The notes: generated from the letters alone by a model not told the origin. A DNA stretch of 44,507 bases from Caulobacter sp. (GCA_017745235.1 JAGHZU010000031.1:1-44507); one strand, 5' to 3'; shown: positions 6,997 through 15,529, counted from the first letter of the stretch. Made by a program: numbers and translations.

Positions 6997-7863
6997 CTAG
7001 AGCGTACGGGCGCCGAACGTATCGCAGGCGTTCGGATCGCCGCTGTCGTAGCCGCGGCCGAACCAGCGCATGCGCTGGGCGCTGGTCCCGTGGGTAAAGC
7101 TGTCGGGCATGACCCGGCCCTGGGCCTGCTCCTGGATCGCGTCGTCGCCCACGGCCGAGGCCGCGCCCAGCCCGTCCTCGATGTCGGCCTTGGTGATCTG
7201 GATGCCGCCGTTCGAGGCCTCGGGCGCATGGCGGGCCCAGACGCCGGCGTAGCAGTCGGCCTGCAGTTCCAGCCGCACCGAGCCGCTCTCGGCCCCACGG
7301 GCGCCCAGGCGGCGGGCCTCCTGCGAGGCGCCGGTCAGCGTCTGGATATGATGGCCGATCTCATGGCTGATGACATAGGCCCGGGCGAACTCGCCCTTGG
7401 CGCCGAACCGGCTCTCCAGCTCGTTCCAGAAGCTGAGATCCAGGTACACCTTGCGGTCCGCCGGACAGTAGAACGGGCCCATGGCCGCCTGACCCGTCCC
7501 GCAGCCCGTGCCGGTGGCCTGGTCGTACAGCACCACCGACGAGGGCGGGGTATAGCGGATGCCCTCGCGAGCCAGGATCGGTCCCCAGACGTCGGTGTTG
7601 GAGGTCTCGATCACGTCGACGAACTGGCCGGCCTTGTCCTCGACCTGGCCACGCCGTCCCTCGACCGCCGCAGGCTGCTCCTGCTGGACGCCCTGCACGG
7701 CGTTCAGCGTGGTTTCGGGGGAAATCCCGAACACGAAATAGCCCACCGCCGCCAGCACCAGCGCGCCGATGCCGCCGCCGGCCAGGCCCACGCCGCCGAT
7801 GCCGCCGCCCTGCCCGCGCCGATCCTCGATATTGCCTTCCCGGCGCCCGCCGCCCCATTCCAT
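6997..7863 (-). CDS. ypfJ: Neutral zinc metallopeptidase, YpfJ family
   Basis: A 288-residue membrane-anchored putative zinc peptidase (PF04228). It opens MEWGGGRREGNIEDRRG, typical of the family, then a glycine-rich stretch and a transmembrane helix at about 30-47. The catalytic motif HEIGH lies at 167-171 (two zinc histidines and the general base Glu168), and LELQAD at 198-203 offers the third ligand glutamate. SRFGAKGEFARAYVISHEIG is a strongly conserved block. The family is inner-membrane bound with the catalytic domain outside; substrates are unknown. It follows two minus-strand genes with gaps of about 48 bp each, so a three-gene transcript is likely. Confidence 0.9.
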   Translation of the reverse strand: MEWGGGRREGNIEDRRGQGGGIGGVGLAGGGIGALVLAAVGYFVFGISPETTLNAVQGVQQEQPAAVEGRRGQVEDKAGQFVDVIETSNTDVWGPILAREGIRYTPPSSVVLYDQATGTGCGTGQAAMGPFYCPADRKVYLDLSFWNELESRFGAKGEFARAYVISHEIGHHIQTLTGASQEARRLGARGAESGSVRLELQADCYAGVWARHAPEASNGGIQITKADIEDGLGAASAVGDDAIQEQAQGRVMPDSFTHGTSAQRMRWFGRGYDSGDPNACDTFGARTL

Positions 7864-7911
7864 TGACCAGCCTCCCGAATGCGCCTGCCCGTTGACCTGC
7901 CCGTTCGAACC

Positions 7912-8310
7912 CTAGTGGGCCGGCGTGATGGCCCGCAAGCGCGCGTTGCTCTCCGACAAGCGCTGATCCATCAGCTGATCCAGCCGCGCGGCCTCTGCGG
8001 CCTGGTCGGAGGCGTCGGGTCCGCGAGGCGGCGTGGCCGGCACGGTGGGCCGCAGCTTCAACTCACCCAGGGCGGAGGGTTCGGTCGGCGCCGAGGACAG
8101 GGGCCGCAGCGCCAGCTGCGCCTCGTAGCGGGCCTGGGCCGCCGTGCGCTGGCGCTGGTCGGCCAGCAGGTCCTGGCGGGCGATGTCCTGCTGCTGCAGG
8201 CTCTGGTCCCGCTCACGCAGGGCCCGCAGGTCGACCTGGGCCAGGGCCGATCCAGCCAGTCCCGCCGCGAGGACGAGGCCCATCAGGACAGCGATCGGTT
8301 TCGGGCTCAT
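7912..8310 (-). CDS. Small secreted coiled-coil protein, unknown
   Basis: A 132-residue protein with a clear Sec signal peptide (MSPKPIAVLMGLVLAAGLAGSALAQ, cleavage near residue 24). It is followed by a charged glutamine/arginine-rich helix (RALRERDQSLQQQDIARQDLLADQRQRTAAQARYE), a proline-rich middle and a second helix (AAEAARLDQLMDQRLSESNARLRAI). Both helices look coiled-coil forming. No family is recognised. It lies between the TPR gene and ypfJ on one strand, suggesting co-transcription and a periplasmic role. Confidence 0.65.
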   Translation of the reverse strand: MSPKPIAVLMGLVLAAGLAGSALAQVDLRALRERDQSLQQQDIARQDLLADQRQRTAAQARYEAQLALRPLSSAPTEPSALGELKLRPTVPATPPRGPDASDQAAEAARLDQLMDQRLSESNARLRAITPAH

Positions 8311-8357
8311 GTCTCACTCCACTTCAGGCCCCATATGGCGCGCCGAGCGCGTCGTTT

Positions 8358-8918
8358 TCAGGGCCGCCGGACGGTGAAACGCGCCAATTCGGCCTTCGGC
8401 GCCGCCCAATCGGGATCCAGTTCCGACGCCCGGGCATAATCGCGATAGGCAGCCGCCAGATCGCCCAGCTGCTCGTTGGCCATGCCACGGTTGTAGAAGG
8501 CCTTTTGCGGATCCTTCACGCCCAGGGCCAGGCCGCGGTCGATCTGGCTCAGCCCCTCGCCGAACCGCCGGGCGCCGACATAGGCCGCGCCGCGATTGAC
8601 GAAGGCCTCGCCCAGGTTGGGATCGATGTCGGTGGCGGCGTCAAAATCTCGGACGGCGGCGTCGAAATCATGCTGGCGCAGCCGCAGCACCCCGCGATTG
8701 ACGTAGGTCCGCGCCCGGTCGCGAAAGCTCAGGATTTCGGTCTCGATGGCCGCCGTGCAGGTGGTGACAGAGGCCTCGTCCGACCGTCCGTCGATCGCAG
8801 CGTCGGCGCAATCCTTGGCCAATCCCCCTCCGATGACGAGGGTCGAAGCCGAGGCGCCGGTTCCCGCCAGCAGCAGGCTCGAGACGAGGGCGACGGAAAG
8901 CGTTTTCACTGAAGCCAT
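8358..8918 (-). CDS. Exported TPR-repeat protein
   Basis: A 186-residue protein starting MASVKTLSVALVSSLLLAGTGASAS, a Sec signal peptide. It has about three tetratricopeptide repeats: RTYVNRGVLRLRQHDFDAAVRDFDAA, GEAFVNRGAAYVGARRFGEGLSQID, and KAFYNRGMANEQLGDLAAAYRDYARASELDPDW. TPR arrays are protein-binding scaffolds; the periplasmic partner is unknown. The ATG at 8918 is chosen for its GGGAGGA site and the signal peptide; the frame is open upstream but without sense. A cysteine pair in KDCADAAID and VTTCTAA precedes the repeats. Confidence 0.75.
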   Translation of the reverse strand: MASVKTLSVALVSSLLLAGTGASASTLVIGGGLAKDCADAAIDGRSDEASVTTCTAAIETEILSFRDRARTYVNRGVLRLRQHDFDAAVRDFDAATDIDPNLGEAFVNRGAAYVGARRFGEGLSQIDRGLALGVKDPQKAFYNRGMANEQLGDLAAAYRDYARASELDPDWAAPKAELARFTVRRP

Positions 8919-9070
8919 GCGTTCCTCCCGTGGACGGGCGCGGCCTTCTGGCGGGCCCGCCGCCGTGGCGGGTTGGCCGGGTCGTGCTTTCGCGAGCGCA
9001 AGCATAGCACGCGGGCGCGGTTGGCTGTAGGGGAACGCAGGTACGCGTCCCCTCCGAGAAGGCCCAGCCA

Positions 9071-10072
9071 ATGCATCTCGCCCGTTTCCCCCGCGCCCGC
9101 TTCGCCCACCTGCCTACCCCGCTGGAGCCCCTGCCCCGCCTGGGCGCCGAGCTCGGGATCGACCTGTGGGTCAAGCGCGACGACTGCACGGGCCTGGCCG
9201 GTGGCGGCAACAAGACCCGCAAGCTGGAATTTCTCCTGGGCGAGGCCCTGGCTCAGGGCGCCGACACCCTGGTCACCCAGGGCGCGGTCCAGTCCAACCA
9301 CGTGCGCCAGACTATCGCGGCCGGCGCCCGCTTCGGCCTGAAGACCGAGGTGATCCTGGAGGAACGCACCGGCTCCAAGGCGACCGACTACATGGGCAAC
9401 GGCAACGTGCTGCTGGACAAGCTGATGGGCGCGGCGATCCGCTATGTCCCCGGCGGCAGCGACATGGTCGCCGAGCTGGAGGCCACGGCCGAAAGCGTGC
9501 GCCGGCGCGGCGGCAAGCCCTATGTCATCCCCGGCGGCGGCTCCAACACCGTCGGCGCCCTGGGCTATGTCGACTGCGCTCGCGAGCTGGTGGTCCAGGC
9601 CGATCAGATGAACCTGAAGATCGACCGCCTGGTCACCGCCACCGGCAGCGCCGGCACTCACGCCGGTCTCGTGGCCGGTTTCGCGGCCCTGTCGGTCGAT
9701 ATCCCGATCCTTGGCTTTGGCGTCCGCGCCCCCAAGCCGAAGCAGGAAGAGAACGTCTTCAACCTGGCCGTCGCCACCGCCGAGGTGATCGGCGCGGCCG
9801 GCCGCGTGACACGCGAAAGGGTCGTGGCCGACTGCGACTATGTCGGCGAGGGCTACGGCCTGGTCGACCAGGGCGTGATCGACGCCCTGACCCTGGCCGC
9901 CCGCACCGAGGGCCTGCTGTTCGATCCCGTCTATTCCGGCAAGGCGCTGAAGGGCCTGATCGACCAGGCGGGCAAGGGCGCGTTCAAGGGCGAGCGGGTG
10001 GTGTTCCTGCACACCGGCGGCGCTCAGGGCCTGTTCGGCTATCAGAGCGTCCTGGAGCCGGCGCTGGGCTGA
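9071..10072 (+). CDS. D-cysteine desulfhydrase-like PLP enzyme
   Basis: A 333-residue PLP enzyme of the tryptophan-synthase beta (fold II) superfamily, in the ACC deaminase/D-cysteine desulfhydrase group. GGGNKTRKLEFLLGEAL at 44-60 contains the PLP-lysine region; TQGAVQSNHVRQTIAAGARFGL and PGGGSNTVGALGYVDCARE are hallmark blocks, and FLHTGGAQGLFGYQ is the phosphate-binding C terminus. Homologues degrade D-cysteine to pyruvate, sulfide and ammonia; the close relative CuyA acts on L-cysteate, and sequence alone does not separate them here. An Asp/Glu racemase follows 46 bp downstream, suggesting a D-amino-acid pathway. Confidence 0.85.
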   Translation: MHLARFPRARFAHLPTPLEPLPRLGAELGIDLWVKRDDCTGLAGGGNKTRKLEFLLGEALAQGADTLVTQGAVQSNHVRQTIAAGARFGLKTEVILEERTGSKATDYMGNGNVLLDKLMGAAIRYVPGGSDMVAELEATAESVRRRGGKPYVIPGGGSNTVGALGYVDCARELVVQADQMNLKIDRLVTATGSAGTHAGLVAGFAALSVDIPILGFGVRAPKPKQEENVFNLAVATAEVIGAAGRVTRERVVADCDYVGEGYGLVDQGVIDALTLAARTEGLLFDPVYSGKALKGLIDQAGKGAFKGERVVFLHTGGAQGLFGYQSVLEPALG

Positions 10073-10118
10073 GCTTCGAAACCGCCGTCAGAAAACCGTT
10101 GCCTGAAAGGCTGAGCAG

Positions 10119-10784
10119 ATGACCAAGACCCTCGGCGTCCTGGGCGGCATGGGGCCGGCCGCCACCCTGGACTTCCTGGCCAAGCTGCAGGCCGCCACGC
10201 CCGTGGCCAAGGAACAGGACCACCTGCGGGTGCTGGTCGACATCAACCCCAAGGTTCCCGACCGCAACGTCGACGACGAGGGCGCGCGGACCGCCCTGGC
10301 CGCCATGGCCGTCGGCCTGCGCGACGCCGGCGCCCAGGTGCTGGCCATCGCCTGCAACACCGCCCACGCCCACGCCGAGGCGGTGACCGCCAGCGGCCTG
10401 CCGCTGGTCAACCTGATCGAAACGGCGGGACTGGCCGCCAAGGCGGCGGGCGCGGCGCGGGTGGGCGTGCTGGGCACGGCCGGGGCCCTGGCCCTCTATC
10501 GCCGTGAATTCGCTCATCAGGGGCTGGAGGCCGTCACCCTGGACGACCACGAGCAGGTCGAGTTCATGGCCCTGCTCTATCGGATCAAGCGTGGCGACGT
10601 CGGCCCCGCCTCCCGCGAAACCATGGCCGCCCTCGCCCACCGCCTGGTCGGCAAGGGCGCCCAGGCCGTCGTGGCCGGCTGCACCGAGGTGCCGCTGGTG
10701 ATGGGCGCGGCTGACCTGGCCGTCCCCTTCATCGACGCGACCGAGGCCCTGGCCCGGCGCTGTGTCGAGGTGTGCCTGGCCTAG
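10119..10784 (+). CDS. Aspartate/glutamate racemase family protein
   Basis: A 221-residue cofactor-independent amino-acid racemase. MTKTLGVLGGMGPAATLDFL is the standard N terminus, and the two catalytic cysteines lie in IACNTAHAH (Cys79) and VAGCTEVPL (Cys188). These deprotonate and reprotonate the alpha carbon from opposite faces. Most relatives act on aspartate, some on other acidic amino acids. It follows the D-cysteine desulfhydrase gene closely on the same strand. Its TAG shares CTAG with the convergent small gene. Confidence 0.88.
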   Translation: MTKTLGVLGGMGPAATLDFLAKLQAATPVAKEQDHLRVLVDINPKVPDRNVDDEGARTALAAMAVGLRDAGAQVLAIACNTAHAHAEAVTASGLPLVNLIETAGLAAKAAGAARVGVLGTAGALALYRREFAHQGLEAVTLDDHEQVEFMALLYRIKRGDVGPASRETMAALAHRLVGKGAQAVVAGCTEVPLVMGAADLAVPFIDATEALARRCVEVCLA

Positions 10785-10981
10785 TCGATCGACAGTCGGC
10801 CGAAGCTGCGCGCCTCGGCCTTAATCGCCACCTGCGTGGCGACCCCTTCCTCGAACAGGGCGCTGGCGTAGTCGAGCGCGGCCTTGTAGGCCGCCTCCTG
10901 GGTGGAATGGCGGGACAGGACCTGTCCCTGGCGCTCCACGCTCCAGTCGAAGGGCTTGGTGACAACCATGATCGCATCCAT
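10781..10981 (-). CDS. Small DUF2188-like protein
   Basis: A 66-residue protein: MDAIMVVTKPFDWSVERQGQ, then STQEAAYKAALDYASALFEEG and VATQVAIKAEARSFGRLSID. The strand-helix-strand pattern (W-V-E-R-x-G-Q, alanine-rich helix, VAIKAE) resembles small DUF2188-type proteins, but the match is weak. AGGAG sits well placed before the ATG at 10981. No signal peptide is present. It overlaps the racemase stop by CTAG and lies 106 bp downstream of the repeat-rich secreted protein on the same strand. Confidence 0.6.
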   Translation of the reverse strand: MDAIMVVTKPFDWSVERQGQVLSRHSTQEAAYKAALDYASALFEEGVATQVAIKAEARSFGRLSID

Positions 10982-11087
10982 GGCCAGCTCCTGATCATCC
11001 CCACGGCGTTCGGCCGTATGCGATCCCCCGAACCCTGATGATGCGCGATTCGAGCGTTCCGGCCATGCGGAACGCCACCATGGATCG

Positions 11088-12125
11088 TCAGCGCCCGCAG
11101 CAACCGCTCGAATAGCGGCTTCCGCGCGACACCCAGACGCTGGAACTGGCGCTGGACGACGCGTAGCCGCCGCCCCCGCCGTAGCCATAACCTGAGCCAT
11201 AGCCGTATCCGGACCCATAGCTCGAGCCGTAACCATAGCCGCCGCCCCAGGACTGGCCGCCCAGCCAGCCGCCGCCCACGCCGTAGCGCGCGCCCTGGCC
11301 GCCGTAATAGCCGCCGTAACCAACGCCCTGCAGCGAAGCGGCGTAGCCGTCGCCGGCCAAGGAACTGCCCATGTAGCTCCAGCCCCGCCCTTCGTCGCTC
11401 CAGCCCGACGCACGGTAGCTCTCCGAGCTCTCGACCGTTTCCGAAACCTGGCCGTAAGCGTGGCCATAGTCGTAGCCGTAGTCGCGCTCACAGCCACAGC
11501 GATAGCGAGGCGCCGGCGGCGGTGGCGGGGGAAGCGGACGGTCGACATAGACCGGCACCTCGACGCGCTTTTCCACATAGACCGGGCGATCGACGGGAAC
11601 GGGCCGGTCCACCGGCACCTCCACCCGACGCTCGACATAGACGGGGCGATCCACCGGCACCGGTCGATCGATGTAGACAGGGCGGTCCACAGGGACAGGC
11701 CTGTCCACGGGACGCTCGACCACCTTCACGACCGGCACCTCGACGCGTTTTTCGATCACGCGGTCGACCGGCACCTCAACCCGCTTTTCGACATAGACGG
11801 GGCGATCCACCGGAACCTCGACCCGCTTCTCGACGATGCGATCCACGGGACGGTCGATATAGACGGGGCGATCGACGGGCTTCTCGACGATCCGGTCGAC
11901 CGGAACCTCGACGCGCTTCTCCACGATCTTCTCGACCGGGTGGTCGATGTAAACCGGCACCTTCTTCTCGATGTAGACCGGCTTTTCGATGACCTTCACG
12001 CGGACGGCCGGCTTGCGCGCCGGCTTGGCCCGCGTGACCGCCGGATAGCCGTCCGCCAGGGCCGAGGTGGCCGCGAGGGCGGCGATCGTCGCCGCTCCGA
12101 CCAGGAGAGCATTCTTCGGGTTCAT
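11088..12125 (-). CDS. Secreted protein with alveolin-like charged valine/proline repeats
   Basis: A 345-residue protein in three parts. Residues 1-24 are a Sec signal peptide (LAATSALADG). Residues 42-198 are degenerate repeats alternating hydrophobic and charged residues: VEVPV occurs six times, mostly as EKRVEVPV, and DRPVY(V/I) five times. A proline run at 197-204 leads to an RYRCGCERDYGYDYGHAYG segment, then a Gly/Tyr/Ser-rich tail (about 265-345) ending SSGCCGR. The repeat style resembles the EKIVEVP/VPV repeats of eukaryotic alveolins and articulins (cytoskeletal proteins); this is similarity of pattern only. A structural role in the periplasm or cell surface is inferred. It is not assigned to a family I know. 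The start MNPKNALLVG fits the signal peptide. Confidence 0.75.
   Translation of the reverse strand: MNPKNALLVGAATIAALAATSALADGYPAVTRAKPARKPAVRVKVIEKPVYIEKKVPVYIDHPVEKIVEKRVEVPVDRIVEKPVDRPVYIDRPVDRIVEKRVEVPVDRPVYVEKRVEVPVDRVIEKRVEVPVVKVVERPVDRPVPVDRPVYIDRPVPVDRPVYVERRVEVPVDRPVPVDRPVYVEKRVEVPVYVDRPLPPPPPPAPRYRCGCERDYGYDYGHAYGQVSETVESSESYRASGWSDEGRGWSYMGSSLAGDGYAASLQGVGYGGYYGGQGARYGVGGGWLGGQSWGGGYGYGSSYGSGYGYGSGYGYGGGGGYASSSASSSVWVSRGSRYSSGCCGR
11532..12002 (-). repeat. Coding tandem repeats encoding EKRVEVPVDRPVYV units
   Basis: At DNA level the segment is a run of imperfect tandem units of roughly 24-48 bp (recurrent cgatccaccggcacctcgac-type words on the plus strand) coding residues 42-198 of the secreted repeat protein. 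The repeats keep frame, so the expansion is under protein-level constraint. They could recombine to vary repeat number between strains. Confidence 0.85.
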
Positions 12126-12251
12126 GCCTAGCGCCTTTCCGACCAGAGCCGCCCAAGCCCGTCCGGATGCGCCCCCCGATCAGCGTCCGGCCAGGCGTCC
12201 CATTCTGGGCCGCTGTGACCTTCCAGCAGCAAGGCTTGGACCAGCCCCGCT

Positions 12252-14144
12252 TCAAAGCCCCAGAATGCGCCTCAGCCAGCGTGGCAGATGATCGCGGCGC
12301 GGACCGGCCTCGACGTCCTCCACGTCGGGCTGGGGGGACAGGCGCGGAACCGGCGCGCGGTCGCGCGCCACCAGCCCCGCCTTCAGGCCGTCGGCCATCA
12401 CGTCGCGCCAGATGCGGGCGGGCAGGCCGCCGCCCATCACGTGGTTGGTGGGCGAATGGTCGTCGTTGCCCACCCACACGCCCACCACCAGGTCGCCGGT
12501 GAAGCCGACGAAGAGGGCGTCCCGATAATCCTGCGTCGTGCCGGTCTTGCCGTAGGCGCGCTGGCCCAGGCGCGCGGCCCGCCCGGTGCCTTCCTCGACC
12601 ACCGCCCCCATCATGTCCATCAGGGCCTCGCGGGCGAAAGGCTCCAGCGGCTTGTCCGATATCGGCACAGCGCGCGGTCGGCCGTAGGGCGTGACCGGCA
12701 TCCGGCCCGAGGCGACGGCGGCGTAGGCGCTCGTCAACTCCAGCAGCGTCGTCTCGGCCGTGCCCAAGGCCACGGTCGCATCGTCCTCCGGGATCGGCGA
12801 AGTCACGCCCAGGTCGCGCGCGGCCCGCGCCACGGCCGGCCCGCCGGCGGTCTGGTAGATGCGGGCGGCGATGATGTTGTTGGACTGGGCGAAAGCCTGC
12901 CTCAGGGTCAGGTCGCGACCGCCCCCGCCCTCGTGGTTCGATGGGGTCCAGCCGCCGATGGTGATCGGCGCGCCCACCACCATCATGTCCGGATTGGCCC
13001 CGTCGCGCAGGGCCGCCAGATAGACGAACAGCTTGAACGCGCTGCCGGGCTGACGGCGGGCCTGGACCGCGCGGTTGAAGGGCGTGCGGCGATAGTTGGT
13101 TCCGCCCACCATGGCCACCACTCGCCCGTCGGGCCGCATCGCCACCACGGCCACCTGGCCCGCGCGCGCCTTGGGATTGGCCGCCAACTCCCTGGCCGCC
13201 GCTCGCTCCACGATGCGCTGCAGGCGGCTGTCCAGGGTGGTGGCCACCTGGACCTCACCGAAACCCGGCCCGTCGAAGGCCGCCTTCACCTGCGGCGAGA
13301 TCCAGTCGGCGAAATAGCCGCCCACCGGCAGGTCGGCCCGCGCCGCCTTCACGCTGACCCTGCTCGCCGCGTCGGCCTGCGCCTGGGTGATCGTCTTGGT
13401 GTCGACCATGGCGTCCAGCACCAGGCGGGCCCGGTCGGCGGCGGCCTTGGGGTGGTCGACGGGATCGAGGTCGACGGGCGCCTTGACCATGCCGGCCAGC
13501 ATCGCCGCCTCGCCGATCGACAGCGTCTCGGGCGGCTTGCCGAAATAGTGCCGCGACGCCGCGCCCAGCCCATAGACGCCGTCGCCGAAATAGATGCTGG
13601 AGAGATAGCGCGACAGGATCTCGTCCTTGGACAGACGCAGTTCCAGCCATAGGGCGATCATCGCCTCCTGCCCCTTGCGACGCAGGCTGCGCTCGGGAGC
13701 CAGGAAGGCGTTCTTGGCCAGTTGCTGGGTGATCGTGCTGCCGCCCTGCACGGTGCGATGCGCCCGGAAGTTGGTCCAGGCCGCCCGAGCCGTCCCTTTC
13801 AGGTCGACGCCGAGGTGGCGATAGAACCGCCGGTCCTCGATCGCCACGAACGCCCCGGGCACATAGGCCGGCAGATCGGCGACCACCACGGGCGCTTCCT
13901 TGTAAGCCCCACGCCGCGCGAAGGGCTTGCCCTGGGCGTCCAGCAGGATGACCGCGCGATTGGGCAGCGGCTCGAGCGCCCGCGAAAGCGGGAGGCTGGA
14001 ACCGACCCAGATGAAAATGGCGACCGCCGCCAGCGCCAGGGCCCCGACGCCCGCGATCAGGCGCGGACGGGCGCGCACGAAGCCGCCCGTCCGCGTCCAG
14101 GCCGCGACCAGCCAGGTCTTCGCCGTCTCGAGGATCATGCGCAC
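12252..14144 (-). CDS. Class A penicillin-binding protein (PBP1A-type)
   Basis: A 630-residue bifunctional peptidoglycan synthase. After a short cytoplasmic N terminus and a transmembrane helix (29-48), the GT51 glycosyltransferase carries AIEDRRFYRHLGVD (catalytic Glu103), GGSTITQQLAKNAFL and RKGQEAMIALWLE. The transpeptidase has SAFK (Ser368, Lys371), SNN (421-423) and KTG (533-535), so all catalytic motifs are intact. It polymerises glycan and crosslinks peptides on the outer face of the inner membrane. A GTG at 14144 with GAGG five bases upstream is taken as start; an ATG two codons later is equally possible. Caulobacter has several class A paralogues and I cannot say which this is. Confidence 0.93.
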   Translation of the reverse strand: MRMILETAKTWLVAAWTRTGGFVRARPRLIAGVGALALAAVAIFIWVGSSLPLSRALEPLPNRAVILLDAQGKPFARRGAYKEAPVVVADLPAYVPGAFVAIEDRRFYRHLGVDLKGTARAAWTNFRAHRTVQGGSTITQQLAKNAFLAPERSLRRKGQEAMIALWLELRLSKDEILSRYLSSIYFGDGVYGLGAASRHYFGKPPETLSIGEAAMLAGMVKAPVDLDPVDHPKAAADRARLVLDAMVDTKTITQAQADAASRVSVKAARADLPVGGYFADWISPQVKAAFDGPGFGEVQVATTLDSRLQRIVERAAARELAANPKARAGQVAVVAMRPDGRVVAMVGGTNYRRTPFNRAVQARRQPGSAFKLFVYLAALRDGANPDMMVVGAPITIGGWTPSNHEGGGGRDLTLRQAFAQSNNIIAARIYQTAGGPAVARAARDLGVTSPIPEDDATVALGTAETTLLELTSAYAAVASGRMPVTPYGRPRAVPISDKPLEPFAREALMDMMGAVVEEGTGRAARLGQRAYGKTGTTQDYRDALFVGFTGDLVVGVWVGNDDHSPTNHVMGGGLPARIWRDVMADGLKAGLVARDRAPVPRLSPQPDVEDVEAGPRRDHLPRWLRRILGL

Positions 14145-14218
14145 CAGGGCCTCTACGCGCCTTGGCGCCGCTCAAGCTTGCCAAACGAACGGGCGGCCAG
14201 TCGGTTGCCGCGCCCGGC

Positions 14219-15301
14219 CTAATCCAGCGACATGAAGGCGTCGACCCGATCCAGGGCCGCCAGGGGCGAGCGGATCGAGCAGCACAGCCCTTCGGCTCGA
14301 TAGTCCAGCGCCACTTCGCCGCCCAGTTCGCCCGGCAAAGCCATCTCGACGATGCGCGAGCCGAAGCCCCGACGAGTGGGGCGCGCCACGACCGGACCGC
14401 CCTCCTCCCGCCACTCGATGTTCAGGCGGTCGCCTTCCTGCACCGACCAGGCGATGTCGACCCGTCCGCCCGTCACCGACAGCGCTCCATACTTCAGGGC
14501 GTTGATCGCCAGTTCGTGGAAGGCAAGCGCCATCACCACCGCCGGCTTGGGCGAGACCATCAGGTCCTCGCCTACGATCGACAGCTGTCTGGCCTCCGAG
14601 CAGTAGGGTTTGACCGAACCATCGATGATCTGGCGCAGGCTGGCCGCCGACCAGTTGACGTCGGTCAGCACGTTGTGGGTGGCGGCGATGGCCATCAAGC
14701 GCCCTTCGAACGCCCCGCGCACGGCCGGATCGACGCCGGCGTTGCGTAGGGACTGGGCCGCGATCGACTGGACGGTGGCCAGGGTGTTCTTGACCCGGTG
14801 GTTCAGCTCGTTGACCAGCAACTGGCGCTGGCTTTCGGCCCGCATCTCGGCGGTGACGTCCCGCGAGGTGGCCAGCACCCGCGTCACTCGTCCGTCGTCG
14901 GAGATGATCGGCGAGACCGTCGTGTCCCACCAGCGTGGATCCCCCTTGGCCGTGGGGCAGAAGCCACGGAACGCGCTGGCCCGCCCGTCCAGCGCCTCCC
15001 GCAAGGCCGACTCGACGGCGGGCCGGGTCTCGGGCGGCCACATGTCGGGCCAGTATTTCAGGTGGTTGCGGCCTTCGAAATCATCGATCTCGAACAGGGC
15101 CTTGCCCTGGAGGTTCATGAACTCGACCAGGCCCTGGGCGCTGATGACCCTGATGCAGTCCTGGCTGGCTTCCACGATGCTGAGGAAATAGGCCCCCGCC
15201 CCTTCCAACACGCCCTTGTCGGATCCCTCAAGCGTCACCGAGTTCTCCTTGGTCGACTCCAGGATCCGTCGGATCGAAGCCAATTCAAGCGACGCGTGCA
15301 T
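14219..15301 (-). CDS. PAS-containing HWE-family sensor histidine kinase
   Basis: A 360-residue soluble histidine kinase. An N-terminal PAS domain spans about 35-155 (SIVEASQDCIRVISAQGLVEFMN... through VLATSRDVTAEMRAESQRQ). The H box is NELNHRVKNTLATVQS with phospho-accepting His168; the N box FHELAINALKYGALS (261-275) and WREEGGP (297-303) give the H, W and E residues that define the HWE family. There is no transmembrane segment, so it senses a cytoplasmic signal. No response regulator, NepR or sigma factor gene is adjacent, so it is an orphan. A 56-residue gene lies 57 bp upstream on the same strand. HWE kinases commonly feed light or general-stress signalling, an inference here. Confidence 0.92.
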   Translation of the reverse strand: MHASLELASIRRILESTKENSVTLEGSDKGVLEGAGAYFLSIVEASQDCIRVISAQGLVEFMNLQGKALFEIDDFEGRNHLKYWPDMWPPETRPAVESALREALDGRASAFRGFCPTAKGDPRWWDTTVSPIISDDGRVTRVLATSRDVTAEMRAESQRQLLVNELNHRVKNTLATVQSIAAQSLRNAGVDPAVRGAFEGRLMAIAATHNVLTDVNWSAASLRQIIDGSVKPYCSEARQLSIVGEDLMVSPKPAVVMALAFHELAINALKYGALSVTGGRVDIAWSVQEGDRLNIEWREEGGPVVARPTRRGFGSRIVEMALPGELGGEVALDYRAEGLCCSIRSPLAALDRVDAFMSLD

Positions 15302-15358
15302 TGGACCGCCAATCGATTGAAAAATGCAATCCTCTAGCGGAGCAATCAGGGAAACACC

Positions 15359-15529
15359 TTAGCCGGGCAGTTCCTCGCGGCTGGCTTCCAGCATGCCCAC
15401 CAGAGCGGCCGACAGACGCGAGGTCTGGGCCATCCGGCGCAGGGCGTCGCGGGCGTGGTCGCTGTCGGCGGCGTCGGCCAGGCGCTCGAGCCGTTCGGCT
15501 TCGATGATGTGGTCTTGCTGGGTGGGCAT
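15359..15529 (-). CDS. 56-residue charged microprotein upstream of the HWE kinase
   Basis: This short frame reads MPTQQDHIIEAERLERLADA, then ADSDHARDALRRMAQTSRLS and AALVGMLEASREELPG. It is almost wholly helix-forming with amphipathic, acidic/basic heptad-like spacing and no signal peptide. Composition is like real Caulobacter genes (D, E, R, A) and unlike the overlapping proline/threonine frame, which I treat as a shadow. It lies just before the HWE kinase on the same strand. It is about the size of the anti-sigma factor NepR but lacks a recognisable NepR motif. The Shine-Dalgarno is weak. Function unknown. Confidence 0.55.
   Translation of the reverse strand: MPTQQDHIIEAERLERLADAADSDHARDALRRMAQTSRLSAALVGMLEASREELPG

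Noticed and set aside
11532..12002. Regular repeats suggestive of a CRISPR array
   Set aside because: No constant repeat with unique spacers; the repeats are in frame and code a VEVPV/DRPV protein repeat.
12288..13652. Plus-strand open frame opposite the penicillin-binding protein gene
   Set aside because: Antisense to the PBP with intact catalytic motifs; typical high-GC shadow composition.
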